DNA of 64,000 nucleotides from Nocardia sputorum (GTDB lineage Bacteria; Actinomycetota; Actinomycetes; Mycobacteriales; Mycobacteriaceae), in the NCBI RefSeq assembly GCF_027924405.1, contig NZ_AP026978.1, positions 1,364,001-1,428,000 of the forward strand, written 5' to 3'. Every line of letters begins with the position of its first letter. Positions within the stretch are counted from its first letter, which is position 1. Below, one piece after another: positions 29,501 through 38,246 of the stretch. Position numbers and translations under genes: made by a program. The notes beneath the pieces are model-generated. The model saw only the letters and a list, made by a program, of their open reading frames with translations, was not told the DNA's origin and did no database searches.

Positions 29501-32500
29501 CGACCGCCTGCTCGGGCAGCGGCCCGGTCCAGCGCACCCCGGCGACCGAGGACGGCACGACGACGCTCGCGCCGCGCGCCGTCTGGGCGTACAGGGCGGC
29601 GAAGCACTGCAGCGCGGCGTCGACCGCGGCGGGGTGGGCCAGATGCGGCAGGCTCGGCGAACTGCCTGCCAGCGGCGTGAGATCCAGCCGCGCCAGTACG
29701 GAGTCGGCCCCCACGCGGGCGTCGGTGATCAACCGGAAGCTCGGACCGTAGGCCAGGCCGTGCGCGGCGAGGCCGTCGTAGAGGGTCGCCGCGGTCACGT
29801 CCACCGCGTCCGCCGCCGGAGTGAGGTCGATGGTGCGCGCGTCGACGTCCGCCTCGATCAGCCTGCCGTACGCGTTGACCGTCCAGGTGGTCGCGGTGGC
29901 GGCGCGCGAGCGCAGGGTGAACCGGTGGGTGGTCTCCTCGACCGTGAGCCGCAGGACCGGCACGTCATGCCGTGCGATCACCAGCGGCGCGACGAACTGA
30001 ACCGACTCCAGCCCGAAGGTGGCGCGGCCGGTCCGTACCGCGGCGGCGCTGAGCGCGGCGTCCAGATACGCCGCGCCCGGAAGCACGACCGACCCGTCGA
30101 CCACGTGATCGGGCAGCCACGGCAGCGCGGCCACGGACAGCTCGACCTCCCACTCCGGAGCGGAAGCCGCAGTGCGCTGCCCGAGCATGACGTAGCCGTC
30201 CACGGCGCCGACGCGATCCGCCTCGATCGCGGGGTCCTCGATCCAGAGCCTGCGGCGCTGCCACGGGTAGCGAGGCAGATCCAGATGCGCGGTGGGGGTT
30301 TCCGGCGCGCCGGGCGCGTGCGTGGTGTCCAACCCGCCCACCTGGTACAGCTCGCCCACCGCGCGCAACAGGTTGTCCCGGTCGTCGGCATTTCGGGCCA
30401 GGGTGCTGATCGCCGCGCCGTCGAGGCCGCGGCGCACGAACGCCTCCTTGATGTTGCCGCTGAGCACCGGATGCGGGCCGACCTCCAGGAACACCCGGTG
30501 CCCGGCGTCGAGCAGGCTGTCCACGGCCGCGCCGAATGCCACCGGCTCGCGCACGTTGCGGCACCAGTACTCGGCGTCCCACTCGGGGCCGGACAGCTCA
30601 CCACCGGTGACGGTGGACCAGATCGGTACCCGCGCGGGTCGCGGCGCGAGGTCGGCCAGCGCCGCGGTGAGATCGCCGAGAATGGGGTCCATCAGGTGGC
30701 TGTGGTAGGGCACCTCGACGCGCAGGGCCTTGGCGAACACGCCTTCCTCGGTGAGTTCTTCTCGGATGCGGTCCAATGCGGCGAGGTCGCCGGACAGTGT
30801 CGCCGCGGAGTGGCTGTTGATCGCCGCGACGCAGACGCCCGGCACATCGGCCAGGCGCTCGCGCAGCTGTTCCTCCGGCAGCCCGACGGCGAGCATGCCG
30901 CCGGTGCCCGCGGTGGTGGCCTGCAACCGGGCGCGGTGATAGCTCACCAGCAGCGCGTCGCGCAGCGACAGCGAGCCCGAGACATAGGCCGAGGCGACTT
31001 CACCGACGCTGTGGCCGACCACCGCGGCGGGGTGGATGCCGAGTTCGGCGAGTTCGGCCACCAGCGCGGCTTGGACCAGGAAGTTCGCCGGTTGCGCGTA
31101 GGCGGTCCTGGTAATCCGCGATTCCGCTTCCGGGCGCAGGAGTTCCTCGACGATCGACCAGCCCGCGATCTCGCGGAAGACCTCATCGATCGCCCGCGCG
31201 GCGGTCGCGAAATGCCCGCCTGCCTCGAGCAGGCCGCGGGCCATGCCCCACCACTGCGGGCCCATGCCGCTGAACACGAACACCGGCTGGGTGGAACCGT
31301 CGGTGAGCGCCCGGGCGGGCGACTTGCCCGAGCCCGCGGCGAAATCGGCAAGCTGGGTGCGCAGATCGTCGGCGTCACGATAGGCGAAGGCGGCGCGAAG
31401 CGGATGGTGCGCGCGCTGCGCCCACGCCGCCTCGGTCACCGCCTCGACGGGGGTGGCCTCGGCGAGGTCGTGCAGCTGGGTGGCCATCGTGCGCAACGCG
31501 GTCTCGTTGCGGGCCGACAGCGGCAGCACGGTGATCGGTCCGCGCGCGGACTCCGCGGCGGGCGCGGGCACTTCCGGCGCGCGGGTGAGGATCGCGTGGG
31601 CGTTGGTGCCGCCGTAGCCGAAGCTGTTGACCGCCACCGCGGCCCGGCCGTCGTCGTTCGGCAGCGGTTCGGTCTCCAGCGGAATGCGTACCCGCAGTCG
31701 GTCGAAGTCGATCTCGGGGTTCGGGTTGTCCAGCCGCAGTTGCGGTGCGATGACGCCGTGGTGCAAGGTCAGCGCGGCCTTGATGACGCCCGCGACGCCC
31801 GCCGCGGCCTCGGTGTGCCCGATGTTGTTCTTCACCGAGCCGACCGGCAGCGGCTCGTCGCGGCCCTCGACCGCGCCGTACACCGCACCCAGCGCGGCCA
31901 GTTCGAGCGGATCGCCGACCGGTGTGCCGGTGCCGTGCGCCTCCACATAGCGGATGTCGTGCGCGTCGATGCCCGCCAGCCGGCGCACCCGCCGGGCCAG
32001 TGCCTCCTGCGCGACGGGGTTGGGCACCGGTATGGCCAGTGTGCGGCCGTCCTGGTTGACGCCGCTGCCCCGCACCACCGCGTAGATCCGGTCGCGGTCC
32101 CGCACCGCCGCGTCCAGCTGCTTGAGCACCACCGCGCCCGCGCCCTCGCCACGGCCGTAGCCGTCGGCGGCCGCGTCGAAGGACTTGCACCGTCCGTCCA
32201 CCGCGAGGAAGCGGCCTTTGCACATGGAGATGAACGCTTCCGGCCGCAGCATCGCGTTGGCGCCGCCGACGATCGCTGTCTCGCACTCGCCCGATTCCAG
32301 CGCGAGCACCGCTTGGTGCAGCGCGACCAGCGAGGACGAGCAGGCGGTGTCGATGGTCATGGTGGGCCCGAGCAGATCCAGCAGGAACGCGATGCGGGCC
32401 GACAGCAGCGTGTGCGACGAACTGGTCGGGCTGTGGCTGTTGATCGAGGCCCGCGACACCGAGCCGCTGCGCACCAACGCGTTGTCGTTCATGAAGCCGC

Positions 32501-32864
32501 CGACGAACACGCCGACCTCCCGGCCGCTGACCCGGCCCGCCATCCCCGCGTCGTCCAGCGCCTCCCAGGCGACCTCCAGCAGCAGCCGCTGCTGCGGATC
32601 CATGATCGACGCCTCGCGCTGGGAGATGCCGAAGAACTCGGCGTCGAACTCCCACAGCGGCTGGGTCAGGAATCCGCCGTGCCTGGTGTACATCCGGCCC
32701 GGCGCGTCCGGGTCCGGGTCGTAGAACTTCGCCAGGTTCCAGCGGTCCGCCGGCACTTCCACGATCCCGTCGCCCTTGTGCACGACGAGATCCCAGAACG
32801 AGTCCGGTCCGTCGATGCCGCCCGGAAAACGGCAGCCGATACCGACAATTGCTACATTGGGCAT
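26535..32864 (-). CDS. Highly reducing type I polyketide synthase, KS-AT-DH-ER-KR-ACP
   Basis: A 2109-residue single module, the size and domain order of mycocerosic acid synthase (MAS). KS (1-430): Cys175 in DTACSSS, His310 in EAHGTGT, His350 in NIGHTEA. AT (about 525-840): Ser619 in GHSVGE; the specificity box reads PYHSHLM (719-725), neither the classic malonyl nor methylmalonyl form. DH (about 890-1160): His920 in HVVDGSVVLP and Asp1082. ER (about 1395-1725): VHGAAGGMGMAAVQVA. KR (about 1740-1930): GGFGAFG, Tyr1896 and Asn1900. ACP (about 2020-2095): Ser2057 in GMDSLMG. All reductive sites look intact, so a saturated chain made iteratively is expected. No thioesterase. ATG at 32864 gives the standard KS start MPNVAIVGIG. 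Confidence 0.93.
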   Translation of the reverse strand: MPNVAIVGIGCRFPGGIDGPDSFWDLVVHKGDGIVEVPADRWNLAKFYDPDPDAPGRMYTRHGGFLTQPLWEFDAEFFGISQREASIMDPQQRLLLEVAWEALDDAGMAGRVSGREVGVFVGGFMNDNALVRSGSVSRASINSHSPTSSSHTLLSARIAFLLDLLGPTMTIDTACSSSLVALHQAVLALESGECETAIVGGANAMLRPEAFISMCKGRFLAVDGRCKSFDAAADGYGRGEGAGAVVLKQLDAAVRDRDRIYAVVRGSGVNQDGRTLAIPVPNPVAQEALARRVRRLAGIDAHDIRYVEAHGTGTPVGDPLELAALGAVYGAVEGRDEPLPVGSVKNNIGHTEAAAGVAGVIKAALTLHHGVIAPQLRLDNPNPEIDFDRLRVRIPLETEPLPNDDGRAAVAVNSFGYGGTNAHAILTRAPEVPAPAAESARGPITVLPLSARNETALRTMATQLHDLAEATPVEAVTEAAWAQRAHHPLRAAFAYRDADDLRTQLADFAAGSGKSPARALTDGSTQPVFVFSGMGPQWWGMARGLLEAGGHFATAARAIDEVFREIAGWSIVEELLRPEAESRITRTAYAQPANFLVQAALVAELAELGIHPAAVVGHSVGEVASAYVSGSLSLRDALLVSYHRARLQATTAGTGGMLAVGLPEEQLRERLADVPGVCVAAINSHSAATLSGDLAALDRIREELTEEGVFAKALRVEVPYHSHLMDPILGDLTAALADLAPRPARVPIWSTVTGGELSGPEWDAEYWCRNVREPVAFGAAVDSLLDAGHRVFLEVGPHPVLSGNIKEAFVRRGLDGAAISTLARNADDRDNLLRAVGELYQVGGLDTTHAPGAPETPTAHLDLPRYPWQRRRLWIEDPAIEADRVGAVDGYVMLGQRTAASAPEWEVELSVAALPWLPDHVVDGSVVLPGAAYLDAALSAAAVRTGRATFGLESVQFVAPLVIARHDVPVLRLTVEETTHRFTLRSRAATATTWTVNAYGRLIEADVDARTIDLTPAADAVDVTAATLYDGLAAHGLAYGPSFRLITDARVGADSVLARLDLTPLAGSSPSLPHLAHPAAVDAALQCFAALYAQTARGASVVVPSSVAGVRWTGPLPEQAVVLVRRVDGDPLCADITVASPEGIVALTLSGVRFARLAAEPDLHDQLDGLFYEPVWAIVDDIATADESTGGEEFLLVVSLGSTVSQRAKEIASARAFSEILTLDPEEAGASDRVLAALRAAQQRPGATRGRLVVVSGAELDAVPNAYGLALVAKAVGELVVGEEDDDAPAAEVRAVVVTEQAFCLPVDAFAHPAQAALTGARRTLRNEQPAVHWRLVDTEPATRATDIVEQVFGDGRADEVALRAGACWALHLRKSLREHLAVWDEAAPLTDPESSFRLEIPRSRLLSDLAWRAVDRVPPGPGEVEIRMDAVGLNYKDALKVLGVLTEKELAGTYFGTDLGMDGFGVVERVGPGVTEVAVGDEMSVCARDLVRRYVTLRPDEGATMPLNYPDTELDPCHSSSVLPFLTAEFAFGELAHLRAGETVLVHGAAGGMGMAAVQVAVRLGARVIATAGSEERRAVAAAAGAHEVVNSRSISFVDEVLALTGGRGVDVVYNSSPGEILQQNLRAAAEFGRIIEIGKADIYGGGAIDLRPFDRNLSFFAVDMDRALAVRPELVRRAARRAMDALNDGTYDYLPYTAFPLASTAEAFETVVRSKQIGRVVLDLREPEPTVLGKRPGLPIDPEASYLVTGGFGAFGLATARWLARIGARRLVLAGRSGATGDAARAAVAEIASGGVEVVEERLDMADYDAVAALVERIQASGHPLRGVFHAAGVVNNLEVPQITAESLADIFGPKVAGAVNLDTAVTAADIELDMFVLFSSASSIVGISPQFGYAAANSVLDMIAAARRARGAAALAVNWGFMSGGGGMADYEAVSRYAEMTGYRSVDMDVATDLLGECLRLNLPQIVLFDVDWSQWALAHRPSTRTPRFADQVAAAGGGASGAGALRAEILQLGIDQRGEVVAYLLAEQLAAVLGVDAETIDLNTPLPELGMDSLMGMEFGARVVQVLGTQLSVLAVIGLTLRGLGARIAEQIAQEEERAARSEDE

Positions 32865-33313
32865 GAAAAATCCCCTGATGCTCAGGTATTCGAAAACATC
32901 GGCGTTTCTCGCCGACGTCGTCGAAACAGCGTGGAGACAACCGGAAGCGCGACGCCGGTAAACCTGTTCGGCCAGCAGCGTCGTCCGGAGGTGAAGTGGT
33001 TCCGCGGTAGGAGGTCTGTGTCCACCCATGGTAGGAGGCCCGATTCGCGAAGGTCAATACGGAATCGTACCGCTCGGGGCCGAAATATATTGCGGCGTAA
33101 GTAATGACAACTCGTTATCACCGCAGTTCAGAACGGGTATGACGGTATTATTCCGGTGTTATTACACGGTTATGGCCGCCGAACCTGCGGTAAATTACAC
33201 CGTTATTCCGATGTTATTCCGCGTCATTCGGCGCCGGTTCACCGAGAGCTGTTGAGTCCGCGCTCCATTCGTGGCTACCATGGCTCGTCGAATACGCACT
33301 GGGGTGAAAGGCG
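32865..33313. promoter_or_regulatory. Divergent control region of the PKS operon and the SnoaL gene
   Basis: A 449-bp gap with no gene. From about 33055 to 33230 it is much richer in A+T than its surroundings. It holds three copies of TTATTCCG (33148-33155, 33203-33210, 33214-33221) and a GTGT-TATT-ACAC hairpin/dyad at 33156-33167. These are likely promoter and regulator sites for the PKS operon (minus) and the SnoaL gene (plus). Confidence 0.5.
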
Positions 33314-33868
33314 ATGGGCGTGGATCCGTACAACACCGGGCAGTTCCGTATCGAGCCGGAGGCCGAACCCATCGAAAGCGCCGCGTGGTTGCTCGAGTTC
33401 ACCGAGCAATACATCGCGGGCTGGAACAGCGGAGACGGTGCGGCGGTCGCGAAATGCGTCACCGAGGACACGATCTGGCACGATCCGTCGCTGGACGCGC
33501 CCGCGCACGGGCGGGCGGGCGTGGAGAAGTTCGTCACCGATACGGTGCGCTCGTTCCCGGATGTCGCCTACACCAATCCGTTCGCGCCGGTGCTCGCCGC
33601 GGACAACCGGCTCGCCCTCGTGCCGTGGCGGATGACCGGCACCCACCTCGGTCCGATCGACCCGCCCGGGTTCGGGCCGACCGGCAAGCGCATCGATCTG
33701 CTGGTCATCGACGCGTGGCAGTTCCGCGACGGGCTGATCTGGCGCAGTCAGGCCACCTGGGACCTCACCGAGATGTTGCTTCAATTGGGGCTGATGCCAC
33801 CGCGCGGGAGCGCCGCCGAGCGCGCGATGGCACGCGCCCAGCGGTTCAGGTCCCGGCTGCCGTTCTGA
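33314..33868 (+). CDS. SnoaL-like polyketide cyclase-fold protein
   Basis: A 184-residue protein of the SnoaL-like/NTF2-like fold: helix LLEFTEQYIAGWNSGDGAAVA, the segment CVTEDTIWHDPSLDAPAHG where SnoaL proteins place catalytic or binding residues, then the strands. Relatives include aldol cyclases, isomerases and non-catalytic binders. It is divergent from the PKS operon, and a tailoring or unrelated role is equally possible. ATG at 33314 follows GAAAGG. Ends 15 bp before the convergent TetR gene. Confidence 0.75.
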   Translation: MGVDPYNTGQFRIEPEAEPIESAAWLLEFTEQYIAGWNSGDGAAVAKCVTEDTIWHDPSLDAPAHGRAGVEKFVTDTVRSFPDVAYTNPFAPVLAADNRLALVPWRMTGTHLGPIDPPGFGPTGKRIDLLVIDAWQFRDGLIWRSQATWDLTEMLLQLGLMPPRGSAAERAMARAQRFRSRLPF

Positions 33869-33883
33869 CCCGGACGCGAGCGG

Positions 33884-34612
33884 TCAGTCGCCGAACAGCG
33901 TGGCGAACCGTTCCACGGCGAGCAGGACCGCCGCGCCGACGGTCTCCAGTTCCGCGCCCATGCCGACGAGCAGATTCACGATCGCGGGCACCAGCACTTC
34001 GAGCAGACCGTCGTCGCCCAGATGGCCGGCCATCTCCAACTGGACGAAGCCGAACAGTCCCATCCACAGCTGTGCCGCGGCGGAACGGACGTCCGGCGTG
34101 TTGATCAGCCCGGCGTCCTGCGCGCGCTGCACCGCGCCGACCACGTGGTCGAAGGTCTCCGCGTAATGCTCGAACTCCGAATCGTGCCCCGCCACCAGCA
34201 CATTGCCGCGGTTGATCTTGAGGTCGATGCGGGTCCCGGTGCCGAACATCAGCTGGAAGAGTTCCGGCCTGCGCTGGGCCTCGTCGCGGAACACGAGGCC
34301 GAGCACGAGCAGATCCGTGATCGGTTCGTCGGTCACCCCGGCTGCGGTCATACGCTCGGCCAGCTGGGCGAAGCCGGCGGATCCCGCGGCTCGGATCAGG
34401 CCGGGCATCCCCCCGAAGTTGGAATACACCGCCATCGTGGAGACCCCGCACATCCGCGACACGCGGCGGACGGTGAGCGCATGCAAGCCCTCGGTCGACA
34501 CCACCTCGACGGTCGCGTCGATGAGACGATCACGCAACGCGGTGTTCATCGAGTCCGTCCCGGCGGCCGGGCGCACGGCTAGTTCAGTTGTTCCGGCAGT
34601 CTGCTTGCTCAT
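33884..34612 (-). CDS. TetR-family regulator near the PKS cluster
   Basis: A 242-residue regulator with an N-terminal extension of about 20 residues, then an HTH domain (LHALTVRRVSRMCGVSTMAV) and an alpha-helical C-terminal domain containing WMGLFGFVQLEMAGHL, typical of WHG/TetR C-terminal modules. A later ATG at 34549 would remove the extension. It is the nearest regulator to the PKS operon and a candidate for binding the AT-rich control region. Confidence 0.85.
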   Translation of the reverse strand: MSKQTAGTTELAVRPAAGTDSMNTALRDRLIDATVEVVSTEGLHALTVRRVSRMCGVSTMAVYSNFGGMPGLIRAAGSAGFAQLAERMTAAGVTDEPITDLLVLGLVFRDEAQRRPELFQLMFGTGTRIDLKINRGNVLVAGHDSEFEHYAETFDHVVGAVQRAQDAGLINTPDVRSAAAQLWMGLFGFVQLEMAGHLGDDGLLEVLVPAIVNLLVGMGAELETVGAAVLLAVERFATLFGD

Positions 34613-35271
34613 CGCTTCCGTTTCCCCAGCGCGGTCACGCCGCGACGCATAGATCCGCTAGTGCGCTGTCCTCGGGAAGGCGGTACCGCCGCTCGACCGA
34701 GCGCGCCACGGGTGTGACCACCGCGCGGGCCGACGGCCGCGGCCGGAGTGTTCGCGCACGGCCCGGCCGTGGTGGGGGAACGACATCTGTTCCGATCGAT
34801 GCACCTTCGACTCGCTCGGTCCGGAAAGCTGATCGTGGTTCATCGCGCACAGATATCTCCGTTCTTGCCGCACGAACGGGCGGGCAGAGCATGAGGTGGA
34901 GCCGCGTTCGCGGACTACGCAGAGCAGACGCACCCGCCTGGAGGTGCGTGTCGGAGGTGAGTGTCGTCACTGAAACTCTATGTGATACACCGTAACATCC
35001 ACAGTCATTCGACCAAATCTTTTGCGCCCTTTTCCAATTCGTCCCCGAGTGCGGCGCTGTGACTTCGCACGAGCTACGCACGGGGATTCTGGGCTCGGTG
35101 ACAATCGGTGCGCGCGTCACCCCGGTAATCGGAACGGGATGCCGAAAAAGGGACAAACAAGACATATGCTCGGTGCCCGGAAGTGTGAATCGGGTCTGGA
35201 ACTGCGCGGTCACGAACATCCGGCAACGGTATCGTTCGCGGCCGACAGTTTCGCGGGTGGGAGGTCGGCCG
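34613..35271. other. 659-bp stretch without a recognisable gene
   Basis: Open frames here have no recognisable family features or codon-supported starts. The section 34960-35045 is AT-rich for this genome and may hold promoters for the TetR gene or for the decayed gene that starts at 35272. I see no repeat or RNA gene. Confidence 0.4.
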
Positions 35272-35945
35272 GTGTCATCTGTTCCGGGAATGATCGCCTG
35301 GCCTGCGCTCGGGCTTCGTCGCGCTGGTCGGTGCGGGCCGCCTGCTGCTTCTGCGCGACACGGTGGTCGACCGACTGGTGAATCGGCTGTTCGTGTGGGG
35401 CGTGCTGAGCCTGCTGCTGTACCGGTGCACCATGACGCCCGGTATCGCGAGCCTGACGCGGCAGCCGGCCGGGCTTGGGTACGCAGGTGCTCAGGATCGA
35501 GGCGACGGTCACCATCTGTCTGACGCTCGACGCGGCGCTGGTCGCGATTCCGCTGGTGCGGGCCCTGCCGGACACGGCGGAACTCGACCGGCCCGGGCGA
35601 TCCTGCCGCAGGCTGCGCCCGCTGTGGCGAGATCTCACCGCCGCCGTGCCCGAGATCGTGCTGCGGCCCGCCGCAGACGAGCGGGATGATGCGAAGGTCC
35701 GGCTGCTGCGGATGACGGTGGAGATCCAAGACGCGCTCCTGCAGCTCGGACGCTATGCTCCGGCGACCGCCGAGCCGGTCGGATCGGGATGCCCGCTGAC
35801 CGACTACGCGCGTCAAGTGGCGTGCGCGGCGGCCGCGCGCCGGTCCGGGTCGGCGCCGGACGGCCGGACCGCGGTGCGGCTGCCGATCACCGCCGCGGAT
35901 TTCGACGCGGGACTGCGGCAACTGCTCGACCTGGCCCGCGTGTAA
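35272..35945 (+). pseudogene. Frameshifted, shortened DUF6545/MAB_1171c-family membrane protein
   Basis: Three pieces of one protein appear in three different frames. GTG at 35272, with GGGAGG 8 bp upstream, starts VSSVPGMIAWPALG. About 35310 the frame shifts to GAGRLLLLRDTVVDRLVNR and FVWGVLSLLLYRCT. After about 35465 it shifts again to the cytoplasmic C-terminal domain with LRPLWRDLTAAVPEIVL and RMTVEIQDALLQLGRYAP, ending at 35945. Intact relatives have about 400 residues with several more helices, so most of the membrane part is deleted. A recent pseudogene, as start, SD and C-domain remain recognisable. Confidence 0.75.
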
Positions 35946-35994
35946 CCGGCCGCCCGCGCGGCGGCGGGATGAGCGGCGCGCGGACGGCCTGCGG

Positions 35995-36396
35995 CTAGAG
36001 CACCGCTTGGGTCTGGGTGACCTTCGCGACCAGCTTGTCCGCGTCGTCCCGGACGACGGTCTCGACCACGATGAACGAGCGCCCGGCATGCAGCGGGGTA
36101 GCCGACGCGATGGCGTGCCCGGAGCGGACGGCGCGCAGGAAATTGGTCTTCGACTCCACCGTGGTGGTGCCCTGCTTGCCTTCGGGCAGGTTCAGGAACG
36201 CGCAGACCGCGCCGGTGGCGTCGGCCAGCGACATCAGCACCCCGCCGTGCAGCACCCCGCCGAGCGTGCACAGTGATTCGTCCCAGGCCAGGCGGCTGCG
36301 GACCAGCTCGGGTCCGTGGGCGAGCACCTCGACGCCGAGGCGCTCGGTGAACGGCATGGTCTGGTGGAACAACTTGGTGCCCGTCTCATCGATCAT
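35995..36396 (-). CDS. PaaI-family hotdog thioesterase
   Basis: A 133-residue thioesterase. The conserved LGGVLHGGVLMSLADATG segment contains the HGG and Asp residues of PaaI/4-hydroxybenzoyl-CoA thioesterase-like enzymes. It hydrolyses acyl- or aryl-CoA esters; exact substrate unknown. It is divergent from the mycolic-type methyltransferase gene across 166 bp. Confidence 0.88.
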   Translation of the reverse strand: MIDETGTKLFHQTMPFTERLGVEVLAHGPELVRSRLAWDESLCTLGGVLHGGVLMSLADATGAVCAFLNLPEGKQGTTTVESKTNFLRAVRSGHAIASATPLHAGRSFIVVETVVRDDADKLVAKVTQTQAVL

Positions 36397-36562
36397 GGGC
36401 GCGATCTTGCCCGTCGCCGGTCGCGGAGTCGATTACCTCAGGGGTAATCGCCCGTTGTCCTACGGAGACCTGCACATCGGTTCGGTATCGGTCGGCGTGT
36501 GGTGAAACGCCGCGGCGGGTGCGGGGGTATCAGTGCATGAACCCGATGAACAGGAGAACGCG

Positions 36563-37420
36563 ATGACCGACCTCCAGCCGTTCTATCGGCAGGTGCAGGC
36601 GCACTACGACCTTTCCGACGAGTTCTACGCGCTTTTCCTCGACCCGACGATGACCTATAGCTGTGCCTACTTCCAGCAACCGGACCTGACGCTCGAGCAG
36701 GCGCAGCGCGCCAAGATCGATCTGGCGCTCGGCAAGCTCGACCTGCGGCCGGGAATGACCCTGCTCGACGTCGGATGCGGCTGGGGCTCGACGATGCTGC
36801 GTGCCGCCACCGCCTACGGCGCCGAGGTGGTGGGCTTGACGCTCAGCCGCAATCAGTACGACTACGTCACGGACAAGATCGAGCGCGAGCGCATCCCGGG
36901 CGCGCAGGTCCGGTTGCAGGGCTGGGAGGAATACGACGGCGCGGCCGATCGGATCGTCAGTATCGGCGCGTTCGAGCATTTCCGGCGGTCCCGGTACGAG
37001 GCGTTCTTCGAGCGATGCCACCGGATGCTGCCGCCGGACGGCCGGATGCTGCTGCACACCATCGTCGGGTACACGCTGAAAGACCTGCGGCGGATGCAGA
37101 TTCCCGTCACCCGGGAAGACGCGCTGTTCCACATCTTCATCAAGCGGGAGATCTTCCCTGGCGGACAACTGCCGCACCCCGCCGAAGTCACGCGGCTGGC
37201 CGGACGCGCAGGGCTCGGCACGGAGAGGATGCAGGAGTTGCGGCCGCATTACGCGCGGACCCTCGACTGCTGGGCGGAGGCCCTGCGGGCGCACCGGGAG
37301 GAGGCGGTGGCCCTCGCGTCCGAAGAGGTCTACCAGAGATACCTCAAATACCTGACCGGGTGTGCGGCGCAGTTCCGCGCAGGCCGCATCGACGTCATCC
37401 AGTTCACGCTGGTCAAGTGA
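36563..37420 (+). CDS. Cyclopropane-fatty-acid/mycolic acid methyltransferase family
   Basis: A 285-residue SAM-dependent enzyme of the CFA synthase/mycolic acid cyclopropane synthase family (usual length 285-300). N-terminal VQAHYDLSDEFYALFLDPTM and YSCAYF, SAM motif LLDVGCGWGS near residue 67, VGLTLSRNQ, and SIGAFEHF are all typical. It methylates or cyclopropanates double bonds in lipid chains, here probably mycolic or fatty acids. ATG at 36563 follows AGGAG; an in-frame start 30 bp upstream is less likely. Confidence 0.92.
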   Translation: MTDLQPFYRQVQAHYDLSDEFYALFLDPTMTYSCAYFQQPDLTLEQAQRAKIDLALGKLDLRPGMTLLDVGCGWGSTMLRAATAYGAEVVGLTLSRNQYDYVTDKIERERIPGAQVRLQGWEEYDGAADRIVSIGAFEHFRRSRYEAFFERCHRMLPPDGRMLLHTIVGYTLKDLRRMQIPVTREDALFHIFIKREIFPGGQLPHPAEVTRLAGRAGLGTERMQELRPHYARTLDCWAEALRAHREEAVALASEEVYQRYLKYLTGCAAQFRAGRIDVIQFTLVK

Positions 37421-37432
37421 CCGGCGGCCGGG

Positions 37433-38182
37433 TCAGCTCAGCCGCGCCACCAGGGCATCGGGCAGGTGGGGCAGCGCGAGGTCGACCAGCCGCCACGGCC
37501 AGCCGGGCACGCAGGCCCGCCGCCGCTCCTTCTCGATGGCGGCCACCATGGCCGCGACGCCTTTGTCCAGGGGCGCCACCATCCGTGCGTCCCCCGCCTT
37601 GGCGGCCATGTCCGTGGCGATGAACCCCGGCAACAGCGTGGTCACCGTGATCGGCGAACGGGCCAGTTCGGTGGCCAGCGCCTCGCCGAGCGCCGCCAGT
37701 CCGGCCTTGCTCGCCGAATAGGCCGCCTTCTTGCCGGGAAGGCCGCGGACCGCGCTCATCGAGGCGACCAGGACGAGATGTCCGGCTCGCTGGGCGTGGA
37801 AGATCTCCAGCGCCGCTTCCGCCTGCGCCAGCGCGCTGACGAAGTTCGTCGTGGCCGTCGCGAGGTTCGCGTCCGCGCGTCCGCTGCCGACCCGCGCGCC
37901 CTTGCCGATACCGGCGTTGACGATCACGCGGTCCAGGCCACCGAGTTCGTCGCGCAGTTCCTCGAAGACGACCGGCACCGCCGCGTGGTCGTCCACGTCG
38001 AGGGCGCGCACGGCGACGGTGATTCCGGGATGGGTCGCCGCCAGCTCGTCGCGCAGCGCCGTGAGCGCGTCCAGCCTGCGGGCGCACAGCGCGAGATCGC
38101 GACCCTTGGCCGCGAAGTCACGCACCATGGCGGCCCCCAGGCCCGCGCTCGCCCCGGTGATCAGAATCCTCTTCCGCGTCAT
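37433..38182 (-). CDS. Short-chain dehydrogenase/reductase
   Basis: A 249-residue SDR with TGASAGLG cofactor motif, NAGIGKG, and catalytic Tyr-Lys in YSASKAGL. It is convergent with the methyltransferase gene, with only 12 bp between stop codons. It belongs to the DltE/FabG-like group acting on lipid or hydroxyl substrates. Substrate unknown. Confidence 0.85.
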   Translation of the reverse strand: MTRKRILITGASAGLGAAMVRDFAAKGRDLALCARRLDALTALRDELAATHPGITVAVRALDVDDHAAVPVVFEELRDELGGLDRVIVNAGIGKGARVGSGRADANLATATTNFVSALAQAEAALEIFHAQRAGHLVLVASMSAVRGLPGKKAAYSASKAGLAALGEALATELARSPITVTTLLPGFIATDMAAKAGDARMVAPLDKGVAAMVAAIEKERRRACVPGWPWRLVDLALPHLPDALVARLS

Positions 38183-38246
38183 GCGGCTGACCCTAGCCTT
38201 TGTTGAACGCGAGTCAATATGCCGCCTGTGTGCGGTGCCCGTTGAT

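Noticed and set aside
29634..33104. 1156-codon plus-strand open frame opposite the PKS
   Set aside because: Shadow of the KS-AT-DH coding region.
34635..36089. 484-codon minus-strand open frame
   Set aside because: No recognised domain; it crosses the DUF6545 relic and the gene-free stretch, and its coding pattern is not convincing.
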